From contig CAVUUV010000008.1 of the NCBI GenBank assembly GCA_963744905.1, forward strand, positions 1 to 64,000: a DNA stretch of 64,000 bases, read 5' to 3'. The notes under the pieces are model-generated. The model was not told where the DNA came from. It did no database searches and saw nothing but the letters and a program-made list of their open reading frames with translations. The stretch comes from DATFFO01 sp963744905. GTDB taxonomy: Bacteria; Actinomycetota; Acidimicrobiia; Spongiisociales; ZC4RG35. The translations under genes were made by a program, and so were the position numbers. Positions 16,405-24,495 of the stretch are shown here, piece after piece (positions within the stretch are counted from its first letter, which is position 1; each line of letters begins with the position of its first letter).

Positions 16405-18990
16405 TCAGCTACCTGGGAAATTGGGATACGCGATACGTTGATGGTAGTGGCCGACCAGTGATCCGAGGAAGGCCTTTCGCATCGCGGTGAGCTGGGACAG
16501 GGTGAGGGGCGACTCGGAGAGCTGGCCGTCGTTGACTTTCTCGTCGATGACCCGGTTGACCACCTTTTCGATCGATTCCGGGGTGGGCTCCTCGTTCTGG
16601 AACACGGCCCGGCACGAGGCTTCGAGCGAATCCGCCAGCATGACGATGGCGGTTTCGGCAGTGCGGGGCTTGTGGCCCACGTGGCGGAAGAGGTTGGGAT
16701 CGACGTCGGGATCCTCCTCGCGGGCCTTCTCGTAGAAATAGCGCATGATGGCGTCGCCGTGATGGCTCACGATCGCCTCTGCCACCTCGGAGGGGATCTT
16801 GAACCTCTCGGCCAGCTTGACGCCGTCGGTGACGTGGCGGCGAATGACCCCGGCACTCTCCTCGGGGGTCATCTCGTCATGGGGGTTGGCAATCCCGAAC
16901 TGGTTCTCGATGTAAAAGGTGGGCAGCTCGGTCTTGCCGATGTCGTGGTAGTAGGCCGAGGCCCGGGCCAACAGGGGGTCGGCCCCGATGGAGCGGGCTG
17001 CGGCGTCGGCCAGGGTCCCCACCATGAGGGAGTGATTGAAGGTCCCGAAGGCCTTCTCCTGAATCAGCTGCAGCGCCTCGTGGTTGCGATCGGTCAGGTC
17101 CAGCAGCGCCAGGGTGGTGGTGATGTCGAAGGCCGACTCGAAGAACTGCAGGGCCGCCAGGGCCACCAGGGACGCCACGAGCGAGACCCCGAAGGCCCAG
17201 GCAACCGCGGTGCCCACCGACATCAGCGCCTCTTCCTGGGGGCCGGTGTGGAAGAACCAGGCCGTGGCGGCGGCGATCAAACCGGCAGCGAGGGCCGAAA
17301 ACACCGAGGCGTTGCGGAATGCCCGCCGGCTGGAGACCGAGGACACAAAGCCGATCGGTGCCATCGTCGCCAGCAGCGAGTACACGGTAAGGCCCGGATC
17401 ACGGGTGCCGGCCGCTACCAGGATCGCCACCGCCAGCGCCATCAGCACCCCGATACGCGAATCGAACAGCACGGTGGCCATCAACCCGAACGCCACCGCC
17501 GGCATCACGTACCAGCTGGACGATGGCGCCAGGAACATCGTCGCTCGCACCGCCCCGGCAGCCAGGACGAGGAGGATCCCGAGCAAGGCCACCATGCGTG
17601 GCCTGGCCCAGAACTCGGGCCGGAACCGGTTCAGGTAGAGGGCCAGGACGGCCGAGAGGATGGCCAGGACCGCCAACAGGCCCCACACCCGCTGGGATCG
17701 CTCCAGGAACCCACCCGTGGCGCTGATGGCGTCTACCTGAAGCTGACTGAGTACCTGCCCCGAGGAGGCGATGACCTCGTCCGCCGTGTACTGGACCTTG
17801 TAGTCGTCCTCGGACACCGCCGCCGCCGCGTCGGCTGCTTTCTGGGCGGTGGCGTCGGGATCGAATGCCCAGTTGGGAAGCAGGAAGTTCGCCACCACAT
17901 CGCCGGCCGCCTGTCCCGCCGCCTGATCGCGGGTGGCGGTGTCCGTGAAATAGACCAGCGGCGGCTGCTCGGTGGCAGCGGTCCTGGCGTCCTGAAGGGT
18001 GAGCCCCTGATCCGTGTCCGTCTCGAAGATGCGCTGACCGAACAGGCTCTGCGCCCGGGAGATGGCGGCCTCCTGCACCACCGCCATATGGGACTGGCCG
18101 CCGACCGCGGTGCGAACGACGTCCTGGCGGGCAATGGCGGCCAGGGTTGCGATCGACTCGTCAGGCACCGGCGTATCGGGGGAGAGCGCCTCCACCACCG
18201 CGTCGACCGGGACCAACTCGGGATTGAATCCGATCGGATCGACCTGACAGGTGGATCCTGCGCTGCACTCGATGGTCTGATTGAGCTGGCCGGCCGACAC
18301 GGCAAAGCCGGGAAACTCCGGATCAGAAGTCTGGACCCCCACCGTCAGCTCTCCCTCCGGCACGTTGACCGCAAAGGTGCCGTCGGACTGTGTCTCGGCA
18401 CGTCCGACCCGACCGGGAGCCTGGACCTCGACGGTTTGCATGGGGAGGGGGCGATCGGCAACGTCGCCTGGAGCGGCGTCCTCGGGCAGATCCGGGCCGT
18501 CGTATTGCCCGTTGCCGTTGGCATCGATGTAGAGGAACCCCTCCACCTGCACGTCCTCTGGGGGAACGGTGGTCGAGGTAGTGGTCGAGGTGGAGTCGGC
18601 TCCGGCCCCGGCAGGCTGCGTGGTGGAAGTCGTGGTGGAGGTAGTGGTGCTGGTGGAGGAGGTGGTGGATCCGGTGACCTCGCTTCGGGGCATCACGGCC
18701 TGTGAGATCGACGTGAAGAACGTCTCGATGTTCTCGAGGACCGTCTCTTCCACATCGGTTCGGGGAACGGCCACCGGTTCCACGGCGTTGGCGGCATCCT
18801 CCTGAGCCTGCTGCCAGGCAACGGTGTTGGTCACACTGGCCGCGTTGACCGCCTTGTAGTCACGTGTGGCAACCTGACCAGCCTCCAGGGCGTCAGTCGT
18901 GTTCTCTCTGTTCTGATAGGCCAGTATTCCCCAGGCAGCCAGCGTGGTCAGAACGAAGATGCCGATTCGGAACAGGGTGTGGCGTTTCAT
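16405..18990 (-). CDS. pgpH: 7TM-HD family c-di-AMP phosphodiesterase (PgpH-like) with inserted SdrD-B-like domain
   Basis: The 861-residue protein has one N-terminal membrane anchor (about 8-24), a large extracytoplasmic region (25-430), seven membrane helices (about 440-640) and a cytoplasmic HD domain (about 650-840). The HD domain shows NHSLMVG, YYHDIGK and VSHHGD metal ligands. PgpH relatives hydrolyse c-di-AMP; that substrate is inferred here. Unusually, residues about 148-232 form a beta-rich SdrD-B/prealbumin-like module with an EF-hand-like loop DANGNGQYD (156-164). It is preceded by Thr/Ser linkers (about 107-143), and is probably a Ca2+-stabilised spacer or sensor. The stop-start junction with phoH is TGATG. 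Confidence 0.9.
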   Translation of the reverse strand: MKRHTLFRIGIFVLTTLAAWGILAYQNRENTTDALEAGQVATRDYKAVNAASVTNTVAWQQAQEDAANAVEPVAVPRTDVEETVLENIETFFTSISQAVMPRSEVTGSTTSSTSTTTSTTTSTTQPAGAGADSTSTTTSTTVPPEDVQVEGFLYIDANGNGQYDGPDLPEDAAPGDVADRPLPMQTVEVQAPGRVGRAETQSDGTFAVNVPEGELTVGVQTSDPEFPGFAVSAGQLNQTIECSAGSTCQVDPIGFNPELVPVDAVVEALSPDTPVPDESIATLAAIARQDVVRTAVGGQSHMAVVQEAAISRAQSLFGQRIFETDTDQGLTLQDARTAATEQPPLVYFTDTATRDQAAGQAAGDVVANFLLPNWAFDPDATAQKAADAAAAVSEDDYKVQYTADEVIASSGQVLSQLQVDAISATGGFLERSQRVWGLLAVLAILSAVLALYLNRFRPEFWARPRMVALLGILLVLAAGAVRATMFLAPSSSWYVMPAVAFGLMATVLFDSRIGVLMALAVAILVAAGTRDPGLTVYSLLATMAPIGFVSSVSSRRAFRNASVFSALAAGLIAAATAWFFHTGPQEEALMSVGTAVAWAFGVSLVASLVALAALQFFESAFDITTTLALLDLTDRNHEALQLIQEKAFGTFNHSLMVGTLADAAARSIGADPLLARASAYYHDIGKTELPTFYIENQFGIANPHDEMTPEESAGVIRRHVTDGVKLAERFKIPSEVAEAIVSHHGDAIMRYFYEKAREEDPDVDPNLFRHVGHKPRTAETAIVMLADSLEASCRAVFQNEEPTPESIEKVVNRVIDEKVNDGQLSESPLTLSQLTAMRKAFLGSLVGHYHQRIAYPNFPGS

Positions 18991-19955
18991 CAGCGCCCGC
19001 TCTCGAAGCGCTGATACGCCTCCACGATCGATGCCACTATGCGGTGGCGAACCACATCCCGGCTGGTCAGTTCGACGAAAGAAACACCCTCGATGCCGGC
19101 CAGGATCTCCCGCACCACGTTGATGCCCGAGCTCTGCTGGGAGGGGAGGTCGGTCTGGGTAGCGTCACCGGTCACCACCATCTTCGAGTTGAAGCCGAGC
19201 CGGGTCAGGAACATCTTCATCTGCTCCGGTGTGGTGTTCTGGGCTTCATCGAGGATCACGAAGGCATCGTTGAGGGTCCTACCACGCATATAAGCGAGCG
19301 GGGCTATCTCGATGGTTCCCCGCTCGGTGAGCCGGGCGGTCTCATCCGGCCCCAGCATGTCCCATAGTGCGTCATAGAGAGGACGCAGATACGGGTCGAC
19401 TTTCGCTGCCAGGTCCCCGGGCAGGAAGCCCAGTCTCTCACCGGCCTCCACCGCAGGACGGGTGAGCACGATGCGCCGTACCGATCCCGAGATCAGGGCC
19501 TCCACCGCCGCGGCCATGGCCAGATAGGTCTTGCCGGTTCCGGCCGGGCCGATCCCGAAAGAGACGGTGCTGTCGCGAATGGCGGAGATATAGACCTGCT
19601 GCCCGCGGGTCTTGGGGCGAACCAGCTTGCCCCGGCCCACGACCAGGCCATCGGTGAGGACGCCGGAGGGACTGGGCACCTGATCCCTGACCATGTGCAC
19701 CACGCGCGAGACCCGGTCGACGTCCAGGTCATCACCTTCCTGCACGAGGATGAGCAACTCGTTGAGAACGGTAGTGGCGTCCTCGACTTCTTTCTGGGCA
19801 CCGGCCAGCGACACCTCGTTGCCGCGCGCCACTATGCGCACCTCGGGAAACAGAGCCTCGAGTTGCCTGAGGTGGGTGTCGCCTTCCCCGAGAAGGTCCA
19901 ACATCAAGTGGTTACTGGGAACGCGCACCCGCGATTCGGTGATCTCGGAAGTCAC
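18990..19955 (-). CDS. phoH: PhoH-like ATPase (YbeZ)
   Basis: ATPase of the PhoH family, usually a partner of YbeY in RNA metabolism. The 321-residue protein has an N-terminal KH-like region (VRIVARGNEVSLAG) and the ATPase core with Walker A GPAGTGKTYLA, Walker B FVILDEAQNTT and VVTGDATQTDLP. It starts at GTG 19955 and is joined to the 7TM-HD gene by TGATG. phoH, pgpH and ybeY in one transcript fits their shared role in rRNA maturation and signalling. Confidence 0.94.
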   Translation of the reverse strand: MTSEITESRVRVPSNHLMLDLLGEGDTHLRQLEALFPEVRIVARGNEVSLAGAQKEVEDATTVLNELLILVQEGDDLDVDRVSRVVHMVRDQVPSPSGVLTDGLVVGRGKLVRPKTRGQQVYISAIRDSTVSFGIGPAGTGKTYLAMAAAVEALISGSVRRIVLTRPAVEAGERLGFLPGDLAAKVDPYLRPLYDALWDMLGPDETARLTERGTIEIAPLAYMRGRTLNDAFVILDEAQNTTPEQMKMFLTRLGFNSKMVVTGDATQTDLPSQQSSGINVVREILAGIEGVSFVELTSRDVVRHRIVASIVEAYQRFESGR

Positions 19956-20038
19956 GAAGAGCCAATCCGGCGCGAGACGCGAATTCTAGGGCCAACAGGC
20001 ACCAGACAGAAGACCGAAACCACTCGGGCCAGGGTCGA

Positions 20039-20455
20039 TCAGCCGGCAGGAACGTCTGCCATCGACTCCAGCATCGAACTGAGAATGGTCAGGTCGGAGC
20101 GTCGGACAGCCATTTCCGAGGGCTCCGGGTCGCGCATCAGCTGAATCGAAGACAGGAATCGTTCCACCACCTCGGCTCCCTTGCCCTCGGCCAGCTGTTC
20201 GAGGTCGAACGCCGACGTAGCCTGCTCTTCGGCAAGCGCAGTGGGGACTAGGTGGTAGATGGGGATGTCGTAGATCTGGGCCAGGCGATAGAGGCGGTGC
20301 ACCGAGAGGGCCCGCTCGCCCCTCTCGTAGGCTCCCAGCACCGAGGCTTTGAACTCCTGACCGGTGTGGTGCTCGACGTCGGTCAGGGACCAGCCGAGGC
20401 GACGGCGCGCCGCCCGCAACCTGCTACCCAACGCGACATTGAAGCCGTCTTCCAC
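20039..20455 (-). CDS. bldD: BldD-like transcriptional regulator
   Basis: A 138-residue protein with an XRE helix-turn-helix (residues about 8-70) closely patterned on Streptomyces BldD: LGSRLRAARRRLGWSL, SVLGAYERGERALSVHRLYRLA. The C-terminal domain (about 83-130) aligns with the BldD c-di-GMP-binding domain (DLEQLAEGKGAEVVERFLSS, then DLTILSSML). The two c-di-GMP motifs of BldD (RGD, then RQDD) read RDP (108-110) and RRSD (118-121), so the second Arg/Asp pair is kept but the first motif is altered. In Streptomyces BldD represses development genes when c-di-GMP-bound; the role here is unknown. Start is GTG 20455 with a weak ribosome-binding site. Confidence 0.75.
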   Translation of the reverse strand: MEDGFNVALGSRLRAARRRLGWSLTDVEHHTGQEFKASVLGAYERGERALSVHRLYRLAQIYDIPIYHLVPTALAEEQATSAFDLEQLAEGKGAEVVERFLSSIQLMRDPEPSEMAVRRSDLTILSSMLESMADVPAG

Positions 20456-20503
20456 TTTCAGTACCTAGTCCTCGAGTACCTGGACCTCCCTCGGTCAGGA
20501 AGC

Positions 20504-21163
20504 CTAGCCGTGCGTGTGCTCCCCACGACGGACCGTTGCCAGGACGCCGGCGGCGATGGCGGCCGTTTCCACCCTCAGGATGTTGGGGCCGAGGGAAACT
20601 CGCCCCCAATCGTCGGGGATCTCATCCTGTTCGAAGCCACCTTCGGGACCCACCACCACTACTGATCCGGGTGGGATCGATCCCGGCGCGCCGGCGGGAT
20701 CCGCCACTATCACCCGTTCGGGATCGAGCTCCCGCAGAGACGAAAATCCCATCTCCATCAACCAGGCGCCCCTGCTCTGTTCCAGGGCAGCCACCACCCA
20801 GGCTCTGGCCTTGTCCCAGGGCGGGGGCCGCCCCTCGCTGCGTCGGGTGGTAATCCACATCAGCCGGGCCACACCGAGCTCGGCCAGCTTCTCGACCAGA
20901 AACCGGCATCTGGAGCGGGAGGCGGGCGGAGCCACCGCCACCGACAGGTAGGCGTGTCGATCGACCTCGTGCTCTGTCCCGCGTGCGATTCCGGATTCCG
21001 TCAAGCGGCCCTCACCGAACGTTCCGGCTCCGTCGGTATAGGTTACGGGGCCCTCCGTATCGAGGCGGAGAACCCGAAACAGGTGATGGCGCTGGGTATC
21101 GTCCAGCCCGAGGGTGTCTCCCTCCCAGGGCCGGGGAATGTAGAGATGAGGAGTCTGGGCCAT
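20504..21163 (-). CDS. rsmE: 16S rRNA m3U1498 methyltransferase RsmE
   Basis: SPOUT-class enzyme methylating U1498 of 16S rRNA. The 219 residues show an N-terminal PUA-like domain (HHLFRVLRLDTEGPVTYTDG) and the SPOUT knot motifs: FLVEKLAELGVARL, the SAM loop VVVGPEGGFEQDEI and LGPNILRVETAAIAA. ATG 21163 forms a TGATG junction with the dnaJ stop, which decides the start over an earlier in-frame codon inside dnaJ. Confidence 0.93.
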   Translation of the reverse strand: MAQTPHLYIPRPWEGDTLGLDDTQRHHLFRVLRLDTEGPVTYTDGAGTFGEGRLTESGIARGTEHEVDRHAYLSVAVAPPASRSRCRFLVEKLAELGVARLMWITTRRSEGRPPPWDKARAWVVAALEQSRGAWLMEMGFSSLRELDPERVIVADPAGAPGSIPPGSVVVVGPEGGFEQDEIPDDWGRVSLGPNILRVETAAIAAGVLATVRRGEHTHG

Positions 21164-22254
21164 CAGCGCCTGACGCGGCGCCACAGGCTGGGCTGGCTGG
21201 GGTTCTCTCCCCGCTTCTCCCCGTACTGGCGGAGCAGGTCCTCCTCCTCGGAGCTGAGCTCCACCGGCACCACCACATCCGCCACCACGATCAGGTCACC
21301 ACGACCCCGTCTCCCCAGGCGCCCCATGCCTTCGCCTCGCAGTCGAGTCGTCCAGCCGGGCTGGGTGCCGGAGGGTATGTCCACCGTCTCGGCGCCACCG
21401 TCCAGCAAGGGGACCTCGACCTCGGCGCCCAGAGCAGCCTCCGACAGGCCCAGACGAGCGTGGTAGACGACATCATCGCCCTCACGGCGGAATCGGTCGT
21501 CGGAACCCACCACCACCTCCACGAACAGGTCGCCGGGGGCGGCCGACGGGCCGGCCGCTTCACCGCGGCCGGTGATGCGGAGCCGGGTACCGGTGCTGAC
21601 GCCGGGTGGTATCTGGACCGTCACCGACTGCTGGGCCGACTCGACGCCGGTTCCCCGGCAATCGGGACAGGGCTCGTCGATCACCGTGCCCACTCCCTGG
21701 CAATCCGGGCAGGTGGACACGGTCATCATGGTGCCGAGCAGGGAGCGACGGGCCACCCGGACCTGGCCGGCGCCGCCGCAGGTGCCACAGGTGATGCGGC
21801 TGGTGCCCTGGGCCGATCCGTCTCCGCCGCAGGCAGCGCAGGCCCGGTTGGCACGAAAGTCGACCTCGGTCTCGGTACCGAAAGCGGCCTCAACGAGGGA
21901 CACCTCGACCCGGACCAGCACGTCCCGGCCCCGGGGACGCCGGGCCCCTCCGCCGCCTCCAAACGGTCCGGCATCGCCGAACACGGAGCGAAGAAGGTCG
22001 TCCAACCCACCGAAGCCGCCCGAGAACAGGTCACCCAGGTCGATCGTGTCCCCGCGGTCGTAGCGGCGCCTCCGCTCCGGGTCGCTCAGGATCTCGTAGG
22101 CCTCGGCGGCCTGCTTGAAACGCTCCTCTGCGGTGGGATCCCCGGGATTGGCGTCGGGGTGGCTCTCCCGGGCGATGACACGGAAGGCCTTCTTTATCTC
22201 TTCGGGAGAGGCATCGCGGGCGACACCCAGCACGGAGTAGTAGTCGGTGGCCAC
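21163..22254 (-). CDS. dnaJ: Chaperone DnaJ
   Basis: Hsp40 co-chaperone that stimulates DnaK. The 363 residues have an N-terminal J domain (YYSVLGVARDASPEEIKKAF with the HPD motif), a Gly-rich linker (GGFGGLDDLL), four zinc repeats (CAACGGDG, CGTCGGAG, CPDCQGVG, CPDCRGTG) and the substrate-binding C-terminal barrels. It is the hrcA-linked DnaJ; dnaK and grpE are not nearby. Joined to rsmE by TGATG. Confidence 0.96.
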   Translation of the reverse strand: MATDYYSVLGVARDASPEEIKKAFRVIARESHPDANPGDPTAEERFKQAAEAYEILSDPERRRRYDRGDTIDLGDLFSGGFGGLDDLLRSVFGDAGPFGGGGGARRPRGRDVLVRVEVSLVEAAFGTETEVDFRANRACAACGGDGSAQGTSRITCGTCGGAGQVRVARRSLLGTMMTVSTCPDCQGVGTVIDEPCPDCRGTGVESAQQSVTVQIPPGVSTGTRLRITGRGEAAGPSAAPGDLFVEVVVGSDDRFRREGDDVVYHARLGLSEAALGAEVEVPLLDGGAETVDIPSGTQPGWTTRLRGEGMGRLGRRGRGDLIVVADVVVPVELSSEEEDLLRQYGEKRGENPSQPSLWRRVRR

Positions 22255-22310
22255 GTCAGGAGGTTAAGGGACCGAGCAGCACTTTCGGAAGCCCATTGGG
22301 GGACCCATGC

Positions 22311-23300
22311 TCAGGACTGGATCCTGTCTTCCAGCTCACGGGAGACCTCCTCCACCGCCGATATGACCCGGCGGTAGTTCATCCGCATCGGGCCGATCAC
22401 TCCCACACTGCCGGAGGTGATGCCGGAATCGTATGTGGTGGATACGACGGCCATGTCGACGTCGGGCACCGGCAGCTCGGAGCCGATCTGAATCGAAGTT
22501 CCGGGCGCCCGGGCCAGGATGTTGAGAACCATCGCCTCCCGCTCGACCACCTCCAGGACTCGCTGCACCTCAGAGAGGTCCTCCCACACGGTCGCCATCT
22601 GTCGGGTCCCGTCCACGAACACGTCGGAGTCGGCACTGGCCGCCTGACCGATCATGCCCACCACCGCCTCGGCCGCGCGCACCACGGCCTCGGGCCGCCA
22701 TCGCTCCTCCGCCGCCACCGAAAGCTGCTGGCCAATGCCGGCCCCAGCCACAGACGAGGTGACGACGGTCTCGGCCTGTTCCAGCTCCTCAGCGGCGACG
22801 GGAATCTCGAGACGGACGCGATCCTGGATGACCCTCCCCCCCTCGGTGACGACCATGGCCAGAATCAGCTCCGGAGTGAGATGGACCAGGTGGACATCGC
22901 GAATCCGCTCCCCCGTCAGACCCGGGGCGACGACCACGGCCGGGAGGTGGGTCACGTCGGCCAGCAGCCGGCTGGTGGCCTTCAACAGCTTGGTCAGCTC
23001 GAGGTGGACCGAGTCGAAGAACCCGGCGATCTTGAGGTGAGTGGCGGCCCGCAACTTGGTCGGTCCGAGATGGTCGACGTAGTAGCGGTAGGCAGTAGCG
23101 GTGGGGACTCTCCCGGCGGACGTATGGGGTTGATAGACGAACCCATCACGCTCCAGAGCGGCCAGCTCGTTGCGAACAGTGGCGGTGGAGACACCCAGGT
23201 CGGTGGTCTCACAGATGGTGCGGGAGCTGACCGGCTCGCCGGAGCGGATGTATTCCTCCACCAGAGTGCGGAGAATCTCCTGGCGCCGTTCCTCCAACAT
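22311..23300 (-). CDS. hrcA: Heat-inducible transcription repressor HrcA
   Basis: Represses chaperone operons by binding CIRCE operators and is tuned by GroEL. The 329-residue protein has an N-terminal winged helix (VSSRTICETTDLGVSTATVRNELAALERDGF) with the conserved HTSAGRVPTATAYRYYVD, a GAF-like middle domain and a C-terminal region ending GPMRMNYRRVISAVEEVS. No CIRCE inverted repeat was found in the window, so its targets lie elsewhere. It precedes dnaJ by 56 bp on the same strand. Confidence 0.95.
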   Translation of the reverse strand: MLEERRQEILRTLVEEYIRSGEPVSSRTICETTDLGVSTATVRNELAALERDGFVYQPHTSAGRVPTATAYRYYVDHLGPTKLRAATHLKIAGFFDSVHLELTKLLKATSRLLADVTHLPAVVVAPGLTGERIRDVHLVHLTPELILAMVVTEGGRVIQDRVRLEIPVAAEELEQAETVVTSSVAGAGIGQQLSVAAEERWRPEAVVRAAEAVVGMIGQAASADSDVFVDGTRQMATVWEDLSEVQRVLEVVEREAMVLNILARAPGTSIQIGSELPVPDVDMAVVSTTYDSGITSGSVGVIGPMRMNYRRVISAVEEVSRELEDRIQS

Positions 23301-23340
23301 ACCTACAGGGTAGTGGCCTCAGGCCGGGCGGGTGGGCGTG

Positions 23341-24495
23341 TCAAAGCCCCAGCACGGCCCGCTCCACTTCATCGGTGAGGAGTGGGTCGACCACCCGCAG
23401 ATGCCCGGAGCCGTGTTCCACCAGCCCGGCCTCCACCAGCCGCCGGCCCTCCTGGCTGGATAAGAGAGCCTGCACCCCGGGCCCATCGGACACCCCCGCC
23501 ACCCGCCGAAGACCCACGAACACCCGATCCAGTTCCGCCTCGAATCCGGCCAAACGATCCTCTCCTGCTCGTGGTGATACACCCGCCTCGACCCGCTCCA
23601 GGTAGGCGTCCAGCCGGCGCACGTTGCGGAAGCGAGCGCCGTTCCGGAACCCGTGCGCCCCGGTGCCGAACGCCTCGTACTCGCCCTGGCCCCACACCGA
23701 CAGGTTGTAGCGGCACACATGGCCGGGTCGGGCCCAGTTGGACACCTCGTAGCGGACGTAACCGGCCCCGGCGAGGAGCTCCGAGGCCAGTTCGTACTGG
23801 TCGGCCTGGAGATCGGGGTCCGGGGCCGGGGCACCGGACAGCACCTGGCGGCTGAGCGGAGTGCCCTTTTCCACGGTCAGGGCGTAGCAGGACAGGTGAT
23901 CCGGCTCCAGGGCGACGGCCTGCTCGACGGTCCGCTCCCACGCGGAAAGGCCCTCGCCCGGCGTTCCGAAGATGAGGTCCAGACTGATCGAGGCGAACCC
24001 GGCCCTGCGGGCCGAGGCGACTGAGCGAGAAATGTCGCCGGGTCCGTGGCGCCTCCCCAGACAGTCCAGCACCTCCGAATCGAAAGACTGGGCTCCGAAG
24101 GAAACCCGGGTGAATCCGGCCTCGACCAGAGCAGAGGCCAGATCGTCGTTCCAGTCCTCGGGGTTGGCCTCCAGCGTGGCCTCGGCTTCGGGAGTCAACC
24201 CGAACCGGTCCCGCAGCGCAGAGAGCACCGCCGTCAGCCGACCGACACCGAAGCGACTCGGGGTACCACCGCCCACGAACACCGCATCGAGTGGCTCCCA
24301 GGGCTCGGCTCGCACGATCGAGGCCATCAGCGCGGCCAGGTAGCGGTCGGCCAGATCGTCGCGACCCTCGACCACGGCAAAGTCGCAGTAGGGGCACACC
24401 CGGGCACAGAACGGGACGTGGACGTAGGCCGAGCGGAGACGGGCGGCCGCCTCGGCCACCTCCACCGAATCCGGCCTCAGATCAGTCTCCGACAC
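23341..24495 (-). CDS. hemW: Radical SAM heme chaperone HemW
   Basis: Formerly annotated as coproporphyrinogen oxidase-like; HemW proteins bind heme and deliver it to target proteins. The 384 residues contain the radical SAM cluster motif CARVCPYCDF (CxxxCxxC), the GGGTPS motif, FGAQSFDSEVLDCLGR and a C-terminal HemN_C domain. It lacks the extra motifs of true HemN. The start overlaps the lepA end by 14 bp, the standard lepA-hemW-hrcA-dnaJ order. Confidence 0.92.
   Translation of the reverse strand: MSETDLRPDSVEVAEAAARLRSAYVHVPFCARVCPYCDFAVVEGRDDLADRYLAALMASIVRAEPWEPLDAVFVGGGTPSRFGVGRLTAVLSALRDRFGLTPEAEATLEANPEDWNDDLASALVEAGFTRVSFGAQSFDSEVLDCLGRRHGPGDISRSVASARRAGFASISLDLIFGTPGEGLSAWERTVEQAVALEPDHLSCYALTVEKGTPLSRQVLSGAPAPDPDLQADQYELASELLAGAGYVRYEVSNWARPGHVCRYNLSVWGQGEYEAFGTGAHGFRNGARFRNVRRLDAYLERVEAGVSPRAGEDRLAGFEAELDRVFVGLRRVAGVSDGPGVQALLSSQEGRRLVEAGLVEHGSGHLRVVDPLLTDEVERAVLGL

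Noticed and set aside
16672..18705. 677-codon open frame antisense to the 7TM-HD gene
   Set aside because: Long antisense frames are expected in high-GC DNA. The sense strand encodes a complete conserved protein and the antisense product is low-complexity.
22255..23340. CIRCE operator near hrcA/dnaJ
   Set aside because: I looked for TTAGCACTC-N9-GAGTGCTAA and found no match upstream of hrcA or dnaJ.
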